A DNA stretch of 64,000 nt from JBBIQH01 sp964475945 (GTDB lineage: Archaea; Thermoproteota; Nitrososphaeria; Nitrososphaerales; Nitrosocaldaceae): assembly GCA_964475945.1 (NCBI GenBank), contig CAYYYF010000006.1, forward strand, positions 1-64,000, given 5' to 3'. A program made the translations under genes and the position numbers. The notes below the pieces were generated by a model. It was not told the DNA's origin and did not search any database. It saw only the letters and a program-made list of their open reading frames with translations. Below, piece after piece: positions 35,783-45,410 of the stretch; the first letter of the stretch is position 1, and every line of letters starts with the position of its first letter.

Positions 35783-37180
35783 TTAACCTACAGCCCCTTC
35801 CATCTCTAGCTTTATAAGTCTGTTGAACTCTACTGCATATTCCATAGGCAGCTCTTTTGTAAAGACCTCTAAGAAGCCAGAGACTATTAGGCTTAGAGCC
35901 TCCTGCTCAGTGTAACCTCTAGTCATAAGGTAGAATATCTGATCCTCTCCTATCTTACCAACGCTAGCCTCATGCGTAATGGTAGCATCATCCTCATTAA
36001 CCTCTATGTATGGATATGTATCTGTCCTTGATATCTCATCTATAAGCAAGGCATCACACCTTACAGTTGACTTTACCCCTGTTGCACCCTTGGCAACATG
36101 CAATAAGCCTCTATAAGATGTTCTACCACCATCCTTACTTACTGATTTGCTTATTATCTTTGATGTTGTATTTGGTGCTAGATGTACTGCTTTAGCACCA
36201 GTATCCTGGTGTTGACCCTTGCCAGCGAATGCAACACTAAGTATATCTGCTCTAGCATTCTTCCCTAGTAAGTATACTGAAGGATACTTCATGGTTACCT
36301 TGCTACCTATGTTAGCATCTACCCATTCTATAACAGCATCCTCATATGCATAAGCCCTCTTGGTCACTAGATTGTATACATCATTACTCCAGTTCTGTAG
36401 TGTAGTGTATCTTACGGTTGCACCCTTCTTTGCTATAACCTCTACAACTGCTGCATGTAAAGACTCTGTAGAGTATACTGGTGCAGTGCACCCTTCTATG
36501 TAGTGAACCTTGCTGTAAGGCTCTGCTATTATAAGGGTTCGTTCAAACTGACCCATGTTCTGTGAGTTTATCCTAAAGTAAGCATTCAATGGCATATCAA
36601 CCTCTATACCCTCTGGCACATATACAAACGAACCACCACTCCATACAGCACTATTAAGTGCAGCAAACTTGTTATCGTTTGATGGCACTACCTTGGCAAA
36701 GTGCTTCTTGAATATATCCTCATACTTCTGTAATGCTGTATCGGTATCGCAGAATATAACACCCTTCTTCTCCAGATCCTCCCTTAACTTATGGTATACA
36801 ACCTCAGATTCATATTGTGCACCAACCCCAGCAAGAAACTTCCTCTCAGCCTCTGGTATACCTAACCTCTCAAATGTATTCTTTATCTTCTCTGGCACCT
36901 CATCCCAACTCTTACCCTTCTTATCTGTTGGTCTTGCATAGTAGTATATGTTATTGAAGTCTATACTACTAAGATCTGCGCCCCATGTTGGCATAGGCAG
37001 CTTGAGGAAGGTCTCATAGGCATTAAGCCTAAACTTGAGCATCCACTCTGGCTCATTCTTTATCCTACTTATCTCCTCGATGGTCTCTCTTGATAAGCCC
37101 TTCTTGCTTATGTATACATACATATCAACAGGATCCTTAAAGTCGTATTTGCTGTAATCTCTAACTATATCCTGTGTCAT
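35783..37180 (-). CDS. sufB: Fe-S assembly protein SufB
   Basis: This 465-residue core scaffold protein has conserved blocks GVGAQYESEVVYH, GGSFVYVPEGIEVDMPL, VHYIEGCTAPVYSTESLHAA (with the conserved Cys) and DATITHEASVGKIGEDQIFY. It is first in the operon. TGTTTAAATAC (about 25-30 bases upstream) is a good TATA box. The usual third partner, the ATPase SufC, is not encoded in this window and must lie elsewhere. Many archaea place sufC directly upstream of sufB; here that spot belongs to hemD. Confidence 0.94.
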   Translation of the reverse strand: MTQDIVRDYSKYDFKDPVDMYVYISKKGLSRETIEEISRIKNEPEWMLKFRLNAYETFLKLPMPTWGADLSSIDFNNIYYYARPTDKKGKSWDEVPEKIKNTFERLGIPEAERKFLAGVGAQYESEVVYHKLREDLEKKGVIFCDTDTALQKYEDIFKKHFAKVVPSNDNKFAALNSAVWSGGSFVYVPEGIEVDMPLNAYFRINSQNMGQFERTLIIAEPYSKVHYIEGCTAPVYSTESLHAAVVEVIAKKGATVRYTTLQNWSNDVYNLVTKRAYAYEDAVIEWVDANIGSKVTMKYPSVYLLGKNARADILSVAFAGKGQHQDTGAKAVHLAPNTTSKIISKSVSKDGGRTSYRGLLHVAKGATGVKSTVRCDALLIDEISRTDTYPYIEVNEDDATITHEASVGKIGEDQIFYLMTRGYTEQEALSLIVSGFLEVFTKELPMEYAVEFNRLIKLEMEGAVG

Positions 37181-37244
37181 ACCAATATAACTACGTTATA
37201 CGTATTTAAACATTATACTTTTATATACTAGTGTTATTACCTTA

Positions 37245-38051
37245 TTACATTACATTATTTGTATTATCGTTAAGGATATAAAGTAATAATTTAAAGGTAC
37301 CTGCTATGGTATGCTCATCTGCTACAGTGGCATCTAAGCCGTGCCTTAGTAGTGCTTTATGGGTTAATGGTCCTATTGCTATGCATATTAAATTATCTTT
37401 CCTTATAGTAGTATCTTTACCAATACCATGCAATACTTTAAAGAATGTATCAACTATAGATGAGCTGGTGAATATCATGAATAACCTACAATTATTGCAT
37501 GTAAGTATATTGGTTATACTGCTCCAACCCTCATGCATACTAGGAACTATCTTATATATATACTCCTCATGTACATCCATGCCTAATGCTCCTAAACCAT
37601 CTACCAATATACTGCTACCCTTATTACTCCTTGGTATAAGAATGCTCTTACCATAGCATTCCATGCTCTTGAACATATCTACTATACCATAGGAGGAGTA
37701 TTTACTGGGCATAAGATCAACCTTTATACCATTGTTTAGTAACTCATCTCTAGTGCTTGGGCCTACTGCAACTATAGATGCTTTATTATTTACAATATTA
37801 GGCTCTAAACCCCTTGATCTTAATTCTTCAGCTATGAACTTTACCGCATTGCTACTCATGAATAGTATGTAATCATATCTAGCATTTAGGATAAGTTTTA
37901 CTACCTTGCTTACTCTATGCTCATCCTTAACTAAGTCTATAACCTTATGCTGTAATAGAGTTAAACCTTTGCTCCTGAGGATATCTCTATAGATAAGATC
38001 TTTGCCTTTGAGCTCCCTAGTTATTATAACTATATTATTAGTAGCATCCAT
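37245..38051 (-). CDS. hemD: Uroporphyrinogen-III synthase
   Basis: This 268-residue protein of the poorly conserved HemD family closes and rearranges hydroxymethylbilane to uroporphyrinogen III. VIITRELKGKDLIYRDILRS at the start, DYILFMSSNAVKFIAEELRS, IVAVGPSTRDELLNNGIKVD, FMIFTSSSIVDTFFKVL and CIAIGPLTHKALLRHGLDAT give the repeated HemD half-domain pattern. It is last in the minus-strand tetrapyrrole operon, just after the SUMT gene, which supports the call. Confidence 0.85.
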   Translation of the reverse strand: MDATNNIVIITRELKGKDLIYRDILRSKGLTLLQHKVIDLVKDEHRVSKVVKLILNARYDYILFMSSNAVKFIAEELRSRGLEPNIVNNKASIVAVGPSTRDELLNNGIKVDLMPSKYSSYGIVDMFKSMECYGKSILIPRSNKGSSILVDGLGALGMDVHEEYIYKIVPSMHEGWSSITNILTCNNCRLFMIFTSSSIVDTFFKVLHGIGKDTTIRKDNLICIAIGPLTHKALLRHGLDATVADEHTIAGTFKLLLYILNDNTNNVM

Positions 38052-38057
38052 TATTAC

Positions 38058-38837
38058 TCACCTTGCATCTATTATTCTTTGCTTATCATACCAGTTAAGC
38101 TTCCTTGCAAGAGAGACTACCTTGCCTACTACTATAACTGCGGGGGGCTTAATATTAATCTCCTCTACAAGCCTTACTATATCTGTAAGTGTTGATATTA
38201 CAACTCTCTGCATTTGAGTTGTAGCATTCTCTATTATCGCTATCTCCGTGTCTTTGCTAACATTATGTGCAATAAGATCATCAACTACACTCTTAATATT
38301 TGATATACCCATGAGGATTACTAGGGTATCTACAGCACTTGCTATCTTCCCTATATCAACTCTATTACCTTGCTTGAAAGGATCCTCATGTCCAGTTACT
38401 ATTGCTATACTTGATGATAATGCTCGATGTGTTAATGGTATGCCAGCATACTCAGCTGCTGCTATTGCAGATGTTATCCCTGGCACTATCTCAAACTCTA
38501 TCCCATTATCTACAAGGAACTCTGCCTCCTCTCCTCCTCTACCAAATATGAATGGGTCCCCTGCTTTAAGTCTTACAACCCTCTTGCCCTTTAATGCATG
38601 CTCTAGCATTAATCTGTTTGTATACTCTTGATGTCTATAATCATCACCTACATCCCTACCCACATATACCTTCTCTGCATTTGATGCTAACTCAAGTATA
38701 TCTTTGCTAACCAATCTATCATAGAGTATAATATCCGCACTCTTTATAACCTCTAGTGCCCTTAATGTAAGTAATCCTGTGTCACCTGGCCCTGCACCTA
38801 CGATGAACACCTTTCCTTTACCCTTTACACTACTCAT
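38058..38837 (-). CDS. cobA: Uroporphyrinogen-III C-methyltransferase (SUMT)
   Basis: Methylates uroporphyrinogen III twice with SAM to give precorrin-2, the branch to sirohaem, cobalamin or haem d1/alternative haem. VFIVGAGPGDTGLLTLRALE, RLKAGDPFIFGRGGEEAEFL, VPGITSAIAAAEYAGIPLTH and VILMGISNI are the SUMT signatures. ATG at 38837 lies 2 bases after the hemC stop and is preferred to an earlier in-frame start (38870) that would overlap hemC. It gives 259 residues. Confidence 0.92.
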   Translation of the reverse strand: MSSVKGKGKVFIVGAGPGDTGLLTLRALEVIKSADIILYDRLVSKDILELASNAEKVYVGRDVGDDYRHQEYTNRLMLEHALKGKRVVRLKAGDPFIFGRGGEEAEFLVDNGIEFEIVPGITSAIAAAEYAGIPLTHRALSSSIAIVTGHEDPFKQGNRVDIGKIASAVDTLVILMGISNIKSVVDDLIAHNVSKDTEIAIIENATTQMQRVVISTLTDIVRLVEEINIKPPAVIVVGKVVSLARKLNWYDKQRIIDAR

Positions 38838-38839
38838 AC

Positions 38840-39766
38840 TTACACACCAATGATATCCATTCTTCTCCACTCTTCTGCTAACTTCAAAGCTCCTCTCTCT
38901 ATAAGATACTCTGCTACCTTTACTCCTAGCTTCTCTGCATCATCAATTCCTGCTGATAGGCTTACTCTTATAGCATTGTGAGTAGAGAATATGCCTGCAT
39001 GTAACTCTAACTTTCCATTGCTAGATAAGGCAAGTGCACCTAGAGGCATCCTACATCCTGCATTTATATATTTGAGTAATGCTCTCTCAGCCTCGACCTC
39101 AGCCCTTGACGCTCTATCCTCTATGCCCTTAAGCATTTTTATAACATCATGGGAATCTCTTCTAGTAACTACTGCTAGTGCACCTTGCCCTGCAGCAGGA
39201 ATCATTTTATCTATAGGCAGTCTCTCAACTATCATATCGCTTATACCTAACCTTACCAATCCTGCCTCTGCTAGGATGAGTGCATCAAACTCACCCCTCT
39301 TCATCTTTGCTATCCTAGTCTCTACATTACCCCTTATAGGTTTGATTATAAGGTCATTTCTTAGCAACTTTAACTGGGCTAACCTTCTTAGGCTACTTGT
39401 GCCTACTACATTGTTACTCTTTAACTCATCCAACCCTATATTATTATTGCTCAACAATACATCATAAGGGCTATCCCTCTTAGGTACACATGCTATTGTT
39501 AGATCCTCATGTAGCTCAGAGGGTACATCCTTCATACTATGCACAGCAAGATGCACATTACCATCAAGCACTGCAAGATCAACCTCTTTCTCAAATACAC
39601 CCTTACCATCTATGGTATAGAGTGGTCTAGCATCTATATCGCCCTTTGTCTTTATAGTAACTATCTCAAACTCTAGAGTGTTATCTATAGATTTGAGTAA
39701 AGAGATTACAGCATAAGTCTGTGCAAGTGATAACCTACTACCCCTACTACCTACTAGTAACCTCAA
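38840..39766 (-). CDS. hemC: Porphobilinogen deaminase (hydroxymethylbilane synthase)
   Basis: Links four porphobilinogens into hydroxymethylbilane. VGSRGSRLSLAQTYAVISLL, HSMKDVPSELHEDLTIACVP, VVGTSSLRRLAQLKLLR and AAGQGALAVVTRRDS are present, with the dipyrromethane-cofactor cysteine in INAGCRMPLGA (about 235). At 308 residues it is normal. Its start overlaps the end of hemL by 20 bases. Confidence 0.94.
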   Translation of the reverse strand: MRLLVGSRGSRLSLAQTYAVISLLKSIDNTLEFEIVTIKTKGDIDARPLYTIDGKGVFEKEVDLAVLDGNVHLAVHSMKDVPSELHEDLTIACVPKRDSPYDVLLSNNNIGLDELKSNNVVGTSSLRRLAQLKLLRNDLIIKPIRGNVETRIAKMKRGEFDALILAEAGLVRLGISDMIVERLPIDKMIPAAGQGALAVVTRRDSHDVIKMLKGIEDRASRAEVEAERALLKYINAGCRMPLGALALSSNGKLELHAGIFSTHNAIRVSLSAGIDDAEKLGVKVAEYLIERGALKLAEEWRRMDIIGV

Positions 39767-41006
39767 CTTTGCTCTTAACCTCCTTCAAAGCAGCTTCTAT
39801 AGCATTAACTGTATCCTCTAATGCACCTTTATCATGCATGTATGATATAAAGCATACCTCAAACTGTGATGGTGGTATGAATACTCCTTGTCTCAATAGT
39901 AGATAGAAGTACTCCTTGAATGCATTAACTGATGCTTTCTTTGCCTTAGAATAGGTATCAACCCTCTCTGGTGTAAAGAATATCTGAAACATTGATGCTA
40001 TTGAGTTTACAGTAGCATTAATACCTAGATCATTAATTATATCAGTGATAGAATCTGTAATATGCCTGCACTTCTTCTCTAACCTATCATATAGCGATCT
40101 ATGTTTAAGGAGGAATCTTATTGTTGCAATAGATGCTGTTACACCTACTGGGTTACCAGCAAATGTACTTGCTTGGAATAGATTACCTTTAGGCGCTAAC
40201 ATGCTCATTACATCCTCTCTCCCTGCTATACATGCTATAGCAAAACCATTGCTCATTGCTTTAGCGAATGTAGATAGATCTGGTTTTATACTGTAGTATT
40301 CTTGTGCACCTCCTAATGCTAACCTAAACCCCGTTACAACCTCATCGAATATTAATAATGAGCCATGTTCTTTAGCAATCTTGCTTAAACTATGCAAGTA
40401 ACCTTGCTCAGGTAATATCAAGCCAGCATTTGCCATAACAGGTTCTACTATTATACATGCTACTTCACCACCGTGCTTACTCATTACATCCTCTAATGCC
40501 TGTATATCATTATAGGGGACTATCAGTGTATTCTCCCTTATACAGGGTAATACATTGCTATCTGCTAATGTATAATCATTTGCACCATGATAGCATCCCT
40601 CAAACCTTACAACCTTGCTCCTTTTTGTATATGCCCTAGCAATCCTTATGGCATGGTATGTAGCCTCTAAACCAGTGTTAACCAGCCTAACCATCTCTGC
40701 AGATGGTATACATCTATTCAGTAACTCTGCAAGCTCAACCTCCTGCTCAGTAGGCATGCAGTATAATGAGCCTTTGGATAGCTGTGCTTTAACATCATCT
40801 ATAACCTCTTTAAATGTATGTCCTAGCAGTAGTGAACCATAACCCATACAGTAATCTATATAAGAGTTGTTATCAATATCGTATATCTTGCATCCTTTTG
40901 CTCTCTTAACAAAGAAAGGGTAGGGCTCAAAGTACCTTATAGGGCTATTAACCCCCTTTGGTATGAGTCTAGATGCCTTATTAAATAGGCTTAACGATCT
41001 ATCCAT
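39747..41006 (-). CDS. hemL: Glutamate-1-semialdehyde 2,1-aminomutase
   Basis: This PLP enzyme makes 5-aminolevulinate from glutamate semialdehyde, the product of HemA. LIPKGVNSPIRYFEPYPFF, VRLVNTGLEATYHAIRIARA, FDEVVTGFRLALGGAQEYY and the PLP lysine in LSTFAKAMSNGFAIACIAG are present. At 419 residues it is full length. Upstream, two frameshifted foreign-looking genes (41092-42251) separate it from hemB, so it may have its own promoter in the 41007-41091 gap, which is AT-rich. Confidence 0.93.
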   Translation of the reverse strand: MDRSLSLFNKASRLIPKGVNSPIRYFEPYPFFVKRAKGCKIYDIDNNSYIDYCMGYGSLLLGHTFKEVIDDVKAQLSKGSLYCMPTEQEVELAELLNRCIPSAEMVRLVNTGLEATYHAIRIARAYTKRSKVVRFEGCYHGANDYTLADSNVLPCIRENTLIVPYNDIQALEDVMSKHGGEVACIIVEPVMANAGLILPEQGYLHSLSKIAKEHGSLLIFDEVVTGFRLALGGAQEYYSIKPDLSTFAKAMSNGFAIACIAGREDVMSMLAPKGNLFQASTFAGNPVGVTASIATIRFLLKHRSLYDRLEKKCRHITDSITDIINDLGINATVNSIASMFQIFFTPERVDTYSKAKKASVNAFKEYFYLLLRQGVFIPPSQFEVCFISYMHDKGALEDTVNAIEAALKEVKSKVEVTSR

Positions 41007-41091
41007 TTACCTTTATTGATAGTTATGAAGTTATAATCTTATCTTTGCTTAATGTTAATTAGTTAAACTAAATAAATAAGATTATTTCTTA

Positions 41092-41662
41092 TTACCTTCT
41101 AGTATCCCTAGTATAGTCTCTATCAGTTTATCTTCTGGCATATCCCTCTCCCTTAAGAACTGATTGTAGGCCATCCCATCTACTAGATTATATGTACCTT
41201 GTCTAGTAAGTACATGCCATGAACCTCCATATAATACATCTTGTTCATTGGTTAACAATAGTAATACTCTATCACCAACATTAAATGTAGGTTCATCCTC
41301 AGCTATGAACTCTGCAACCTCTGTTTTACCACCTAGTACTTTGTTACTGTGTTGCTGTTTCCAATATCTTTGCTTGATAATAGATATCTTTCAACCCTTA
41401 GAGTGTACTCAGTATGCATTATCATCACATAATTTGGATCATCGTTAACAAAGTATGGTTGACTAGACTTTCCTTCAATTATCTCTCCTATAACTATAAG
41501 ATTTGATTCTTTTACCAGCTCCTCTAACGGCTTTATTTCTATTAATCCACTACTTCCACCTTTAATAATATTAGGCTTTGCTATTGCAAGATATCCTGCT
41601 ACTCCTATTACTATTATTGCTATAACTATTAACCACTTGAACCTACTCCTATTATTCATCAT
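41092..41662 (-). pseudogene. Membrane-anchored exported protein, frameshifted
   Basis: From ATG 41662 (after GGGTGATT) the frame encodes a signal anchor (RFKWLIVIAIIVIGVAGYLA) and an exported domain (LVKESNLIVIGEIIEG, MIMHTEYTLRVERYLL) until NTVTKY and a stop near 41333. The neighbouring frame continues VLGGKTEVAEFIAEDEPTF, GDRVLLLLTNEQDVLYGG and DMPEDKLIETILGILEGNKK to 41092. One base was lost around 41335-41345. The content (beta-strand pattern EVAEFIAEDEPTFNVGDRVLLLL) looks like a small beta-barrel of unknown function. The restored length is about 190 residues. It lies within the haem operon, 5 bases after the metalloprotease pseudogene. Confidence 0.6.
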
Positions 41663-41667
41663 ATTAA

Positions 41668-42251
41668 TCACCCGCCATATATTGATCTTAACCATGATTT
41701 ATCCTCGTTAAACAAACTTCTGTAACCTCTTACCCTTGGTTCACAATCATACATTACAGTGTATTCATAGCAATAGTAACTCCCACTTAGCTTTGATGTA
41801 TCCTTCAGGCTTACCATATGCCCAAACTCATGTATTGCTACACGCCTAAAATCCGGCCAACGCTGCCCATCAGTATACCATGTTTTTGTATTGTTAAATA
41901 TAATATCTGCATCCTGTAAGTATCCAGCAAAGCATGTCCATATAGTTCTTGCATAATCTCTACTATCTAGTCTATCTGCATTTATTGTATGAGGATTACT
42001 TGCTGCCTCATATAGTGTAAATCTAGAATGACCGTTCCATGCCTCTCTAGCAGCATTAAGCTCACTAACCCATGTACTTCTAGGTATCCCTAAGGTATAT
42101 CTAAACTTGAATAGTTATACTGAACATGCTCTACTGCACTCCACCATCTACAGCCATTGTACAATGGTACATGTGTAGCTAATACAGTGCTCATAGCACC
42201 AAATAACATCATTATACTAAGTATCGTTGCTATCCGCTTAATTAACGTCAT
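41668..42251 (-). pseudogene. Exported metallopeptidase (HExxH), frameshifted
   Basis: From ATG 42251 the frame starts with a signal peptide (IKRIATILSIMMLFGAMSTV, then LATHVPLYNGCRWW), and breaks after VQYNYS. The next frame continues FKFRYTLGIPRSTWVSELNA, DYARTIWTCFAGYLQDADII, then VAIHEFGHMVSLKD (zinc motif HEFGH, at about 41835) and paired cysteines YYCYEYTVMYDCEP. HExxHxxxxxD, preceded by an aromatic and hydrophobic stretch, suggests a matrixin-like zinc protease. A single base change at about 42105-42116 separates the signal peptide from the catalytic part. The restored length is about 194 residues. It splits the haem operon between hemB and hemL. Confidence 0.65.
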
Positions 42252-42324
42252 TAAATTTTAATATAAAATCTCATATATATCGATCATCCAACTATTATCA
42301 TTTAATTGATATAAATTTACTTAA

Positions 42325-43353
42325 CTAACCATTGATCAACTCAGCAGCCCTCTTTGCAAAGTATGTTATTATAATATCCGCTCCAGCACGCTTTATACAC
42401 GTTAACAACTCCATTATAACAGCATCTTCATCTATCAATCCTTGCATTGATGCTGCCTTGACTAGTGCATACTCGCCAGATACACTATATGCTGCCAAGG
42501 GATGATCAAACCTATCCTTTGCTAACCTTATTATATCTAGGTATGCCAATGCTGGCTTGACCATGATTATATCCACCCCCTCTAGTATATCCTGCTCTAT
42601 CTCTCTTAATGCCTCTCTAGCATTAGCATAACTCAACTGATAACTCTTCCTATCACCGAACCTTGGTGCAGAGTCTGCCGCCCTTCTGAATGGAGAGTAT
42701 AGTGAGGAGTAGTACTTTGCGGAGTATGACATTATAAGTGTATCCTTGAAGCCATGATCATCCAAAGCCTCCCTTATAGCCTTAACCTGTCCATCCATCA
42801 TTGTAGATGGTGCAACCATATCTACTCCAGCATTAGCATGGCTAACTGCTATCCTTGCTAGCGTATTCAGTGTAAGATCATTATTAATGCTACCATTATC
42901 AACCAACCCACAATGGCCATGTGTTGTGTATTGGCATGTGCATACATCTGTTATCACAACTAGTTCTGGAAATTCTTTCTTGATTATTCTTATACTCCTC
43001 TGCACTATACCATTATCCTCATACGCAGAGGTAGCACTCTCATCCTTTATGCTAGGTATACCAAAGAGGATAACTGCTTTTATACCTCTATCAAGTAATG
43101 ATGATACCTCATCTACAAGCATATGCATTGGCAACCTATTATAGCCAGGCATAGAGTCTATAGGCTCAGGATGCATAGCATTATCCTTAACGAATAATGG
43201 GCATACAAGTGAGTTAACATCAAGCCTAGTCTCTTGCATGATGCCCCTTAAAGACTCACTCTTCCTTAACCTCCTTAACCTTAGGTAAGGGAATATATAA
43301 GGAATACCCTTCTCTTTCTCATATCCCCTGTATCTACTAGTATCTGTCCTCAT
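42325..43353 (-). CDS. hemB: Porphobilinogen synthase (5-aminolevulinate dehydratase)
   Basis: Condenses two 5-aminolevulinates to porphobilinogen. RLRRLRKSESLRGIMQETRL at the start, a cysteine-rich metal site DVCTCQYTTHGHCG (about 119-132, zinc type), MSYSAKYYSSLYSPFRRAAD with an active-site lysine, and IMVKPALAYLDII with the Schiff-base lysine are all present. At 342 residues it is normal. Its start overlaps the end of hemA by 17 bases. Confidence 0.94.
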   Translation of the reverse strand: MRTDTSRYRGYEKEKGIPYIFPYLRLRRLRKSESLRGIMQETRLDVNSLVCPLFVKDNAMHPEPIDSMPGYNRLPMHMLVDEVSSLLDRGIKAVILFGIPSIKDESATSAYEDNGIVQRSIRIIKKEFPELVVITDVCTCQYTTHGHCGLVDNGSINNDLTLNTLARIAVSHANAGVDMVAPSTMMDGQVKAIREALDDHGFKDTLIMSYSAKYYSSLYSPFRRAADSAPRFGDRKSYQLSYANAREALREIEQDILEGVDIIMVKPALAYLDIIRLAKDRFDHPLAAYSVSGEYALVKAASMQGLIDEDAVIMELLTCIKRAGADIIITYFAKRAAELING

Positions 43354-44608
43354 ACCTAAATAACCTCATGGCTACCTTTATCAACTCACTATCCCCATGC
43401 TCTGATGCTCTCCTTAACTCATCCATAGGGATTGATAGCATGCTTTCAACTATTGCATAACTCATCTGCTCTATTACTCTCTTCTGCTCTTCACTTAAAT
43501 TATCAAGCATGTTCAATGCCTTATCCAATTCTCTCCTCCTTACAGCATCTACCCTTCTAAATATAGAGTCTATAACAGGCTCAACCTCAAACCTCTTAAG
43601 CCTCTGCTTTATAACCTCCACCTCTTCTATAACCATGCTCTCAGCCTCTTTTACCTTGCTCATCTTTGCATTTCTATTCTTCTCAACTATACTCGCTATC
43701 TCATCAAACCTTATGAGTCTTACATTAGAGAGGCTTGCTACCTTAGGCTCAACAGTGCTAGGGTTTGAGATATCTACAATTATTAAAGGATTGCTATTAC
43801 CATTGTTTACTCTTGCATCTGTTACCATCTGTAATCTCTCATATGTTAGTAGGTAGTATGGTGCTATAGTTGCTATGAATAGCACATCTATCTTATCAAG
43901 CATAAGCATGGCATCATCAAACCCTATAGGCTTACCCCCTATGGTATCTGCGAATGCCTTTGCCCTTTCAATGGTCCTACTCGTAACTATGAAGTCTATA
44001 CCCCTACTGATTAAGGCCTTTGCTATCATGCTTGCACCTTCTCCAGAGCCTATAAGCATTATACTCTTATTATTAAGGCTAGTAAGATAATCCTCTACAA
44101 GTTTTACTGCTACTGAGCCATATGATATGCTACCCTTGCTTATATCAGTGCTTGCTCTAACCTTAGAGCCTACCTTTATAGCCTTCTCAAGTATTAGGGT
44201 AAGGTAGATGCCTATTGAGTTACTCCTCTTAGCATGCTCATATGCCCTCTTTATCTGAGCAAGTATCTGATCCTCACCAAGTATTAAAGAATCCAGTCCT
44301 GCTGCTAATCTAAAGAGATGTGTTATAGCATCATAATCCTTGCTTACAACTATACTCTTCTCTAACTCTGCATCCACAGATATTGAGTCTCCCCATGCCC
44401 TTATTACGTATGATTCATCTCTAGCATCGTTAGTGCTAATTGTATAGAACTCAACTCTATTGCATGTCTGTAGTATGAAGCATTCATTGTAGTAACCTTT
44501 AAGCAGATTATACATCCTTTCTACATCCTTTACCATGAACCTCTCAAGTATATGCACAGGCACCTGCCTATAAGTTACTCTAACGTTAAATAGTCTTAAT
44601 ACGCTCAT
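43337..44608 (-). CDS. hemA: Glutamyl-tRNA reductase
   Basis: First enzyme of the C5 haem pathway: reduces Glu-tRNA-Glu to glutamate semialdehyde with NADPH. The catalytic cysteine is in ILQTCNRVEFYTI (about 48), followed by GLDSLILGEDQILAQIKRAY, the Rossmann motif MLIGSGEGASMIAKALISRG, and a C-terminal dimerisation helix. At 423 residues it is full length. Its substrate tRNA-Glu (CTC) is encoded at 6143-6218. It overlaps the preceding gene by four bases. Confidence 0.94.
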   Translation of the reverse strand: MSVLRLFNVRVTYRQVPVHILERFMVKDVERMYNLLKGYYNECFILQTCNRVEFYTISTNDARDESYVIRAWGDSISVDAELEKSIVVSKDYDAITHLFRLAAGLDSLILGEDQILAQIKRAYEHAKRSNSIGIYLTLILEKAIKVGSKVRASTDISKGSISYGSVAVKLVEDYLTSLNNKSIMLIGSGEGASMIAKALISRGIDFIVTSRTIERAKAFADTIGGKPIGFDDAMLMLDKIDVLFIATIAPYYLLTYERLQMVTDARVNNGNSNPLIIVDISNPSTVEPKVASLSNVRLIRFDEIASIVEKNRNAKMSKVKEAESMVIEEVEVIKQRLKRFEVEPVIDSIFRRVDAVRRRELDKALNMLDNLSEEQKRVIEQMSYAIVESMLSIPMDELRRASEHGDSELIKVAMRLFRYEDRY

Positions 44609-45264
44609 TGTATATACACCTTAAGCATACTCTCTACCTTATGCCTTGCATCATCTATCCTCTTATCCTTAATCATATCTGCTATCTCCTTATCCTTTAT
44701 TACTGAGTATATGTAACTCTTTCTAGCACGCTGCTCATTGATATGCTTTAATGCTAAGCCTCTAGCATAATCTGCTATCTTTACCATCTCTATATCCTCT
44801 TCCTTAATTATCCTCTTTAATATGCGCTCAGCCTTTATCCTTAGCATTCTAGCCATTGCAGGGCTACTCCCTTTTGTTGATATTGCTATAAAAAGGGTAT
44901 CAGCAATGTTTATCACTGCAGGATGGATGAAATCACTTACGCTAGGATCATCTGCAGCATATGCTAATGCTCCTATACTCCTAGCCTTCTCAACTATCCT
45001 TCTATTCAATCCTTTATCATCTGTAGTTGCTAACACAAGGAAGGGCTTATCTAACATCTCAAGTATGTTAGGATCAGATACCTTCATCTTTATAACCTTT
45101 ATCTTACCCTCCTCTGCAAGGCTTGATAGATACTTGTTGAACCTATTGCTTATAACTGTAATATTGCATCCTTGTCCAAGCAAGGCCTTAACCTTCCTAG
45201 TGCCCTCAACCCCTCCTCCTATAACCACAACATTCTTACCTTGAATATTGATATCAACTATCAA
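44605..45264 (-). CDS. Precorrin-2 dehydrogenase / sirohydrochlorin ferrochelatase-like (Met8/CysG-N)
   Basis: This 219-residue protein starts IVDINIQGKNVVVIGGGVEG (Rossmann fold), continues KPFLVLATTDDKGLNRRIVE, YAADDPSVSDFIHPAVINIA and FIAISTKGSSPAMARMLRIK, as in the N-terminal half of CysG and in Met8. It oxidises precorrin-2, and in some members also inserts iron, giving sirohaem or the alternative haem route. It is the first gene of the operon, before hemA, and matches SUMT in the same cluster. Confidence 0.9.
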   Translation of the reverse strand: MIVDINIQGKNVVVIGGGVEGTRKVKALLGQGCNITVISNRFNKYLSSLAEEGKIKVIKMKVSDPNILEMLDKPFLVLATTDDKGLNRRIVEKARSIGALAYAADDPSVSDFIHPAVINIADTLFIAISTKGSSPAMARMLRIKAERILKRIIKEEDIEMVKIADYARGLALKHINEQRARKSYIYSVIKDKEIADMIKDKRIDDARHKVESMLKVYIQ

Positions 45265-45410
45265 TACTACTCAGCTAACCTATGCTAGAATCTTATTTAT
45301 AGCCTTCGCATAATTGTGAGGACTATTGCTTAATATCATGTAGACATAAACCTATCTGCAAGTCACTAAAAATATAATAATGGTCATAGGCAAGAAGCGT
45401 ATTCTTATTT

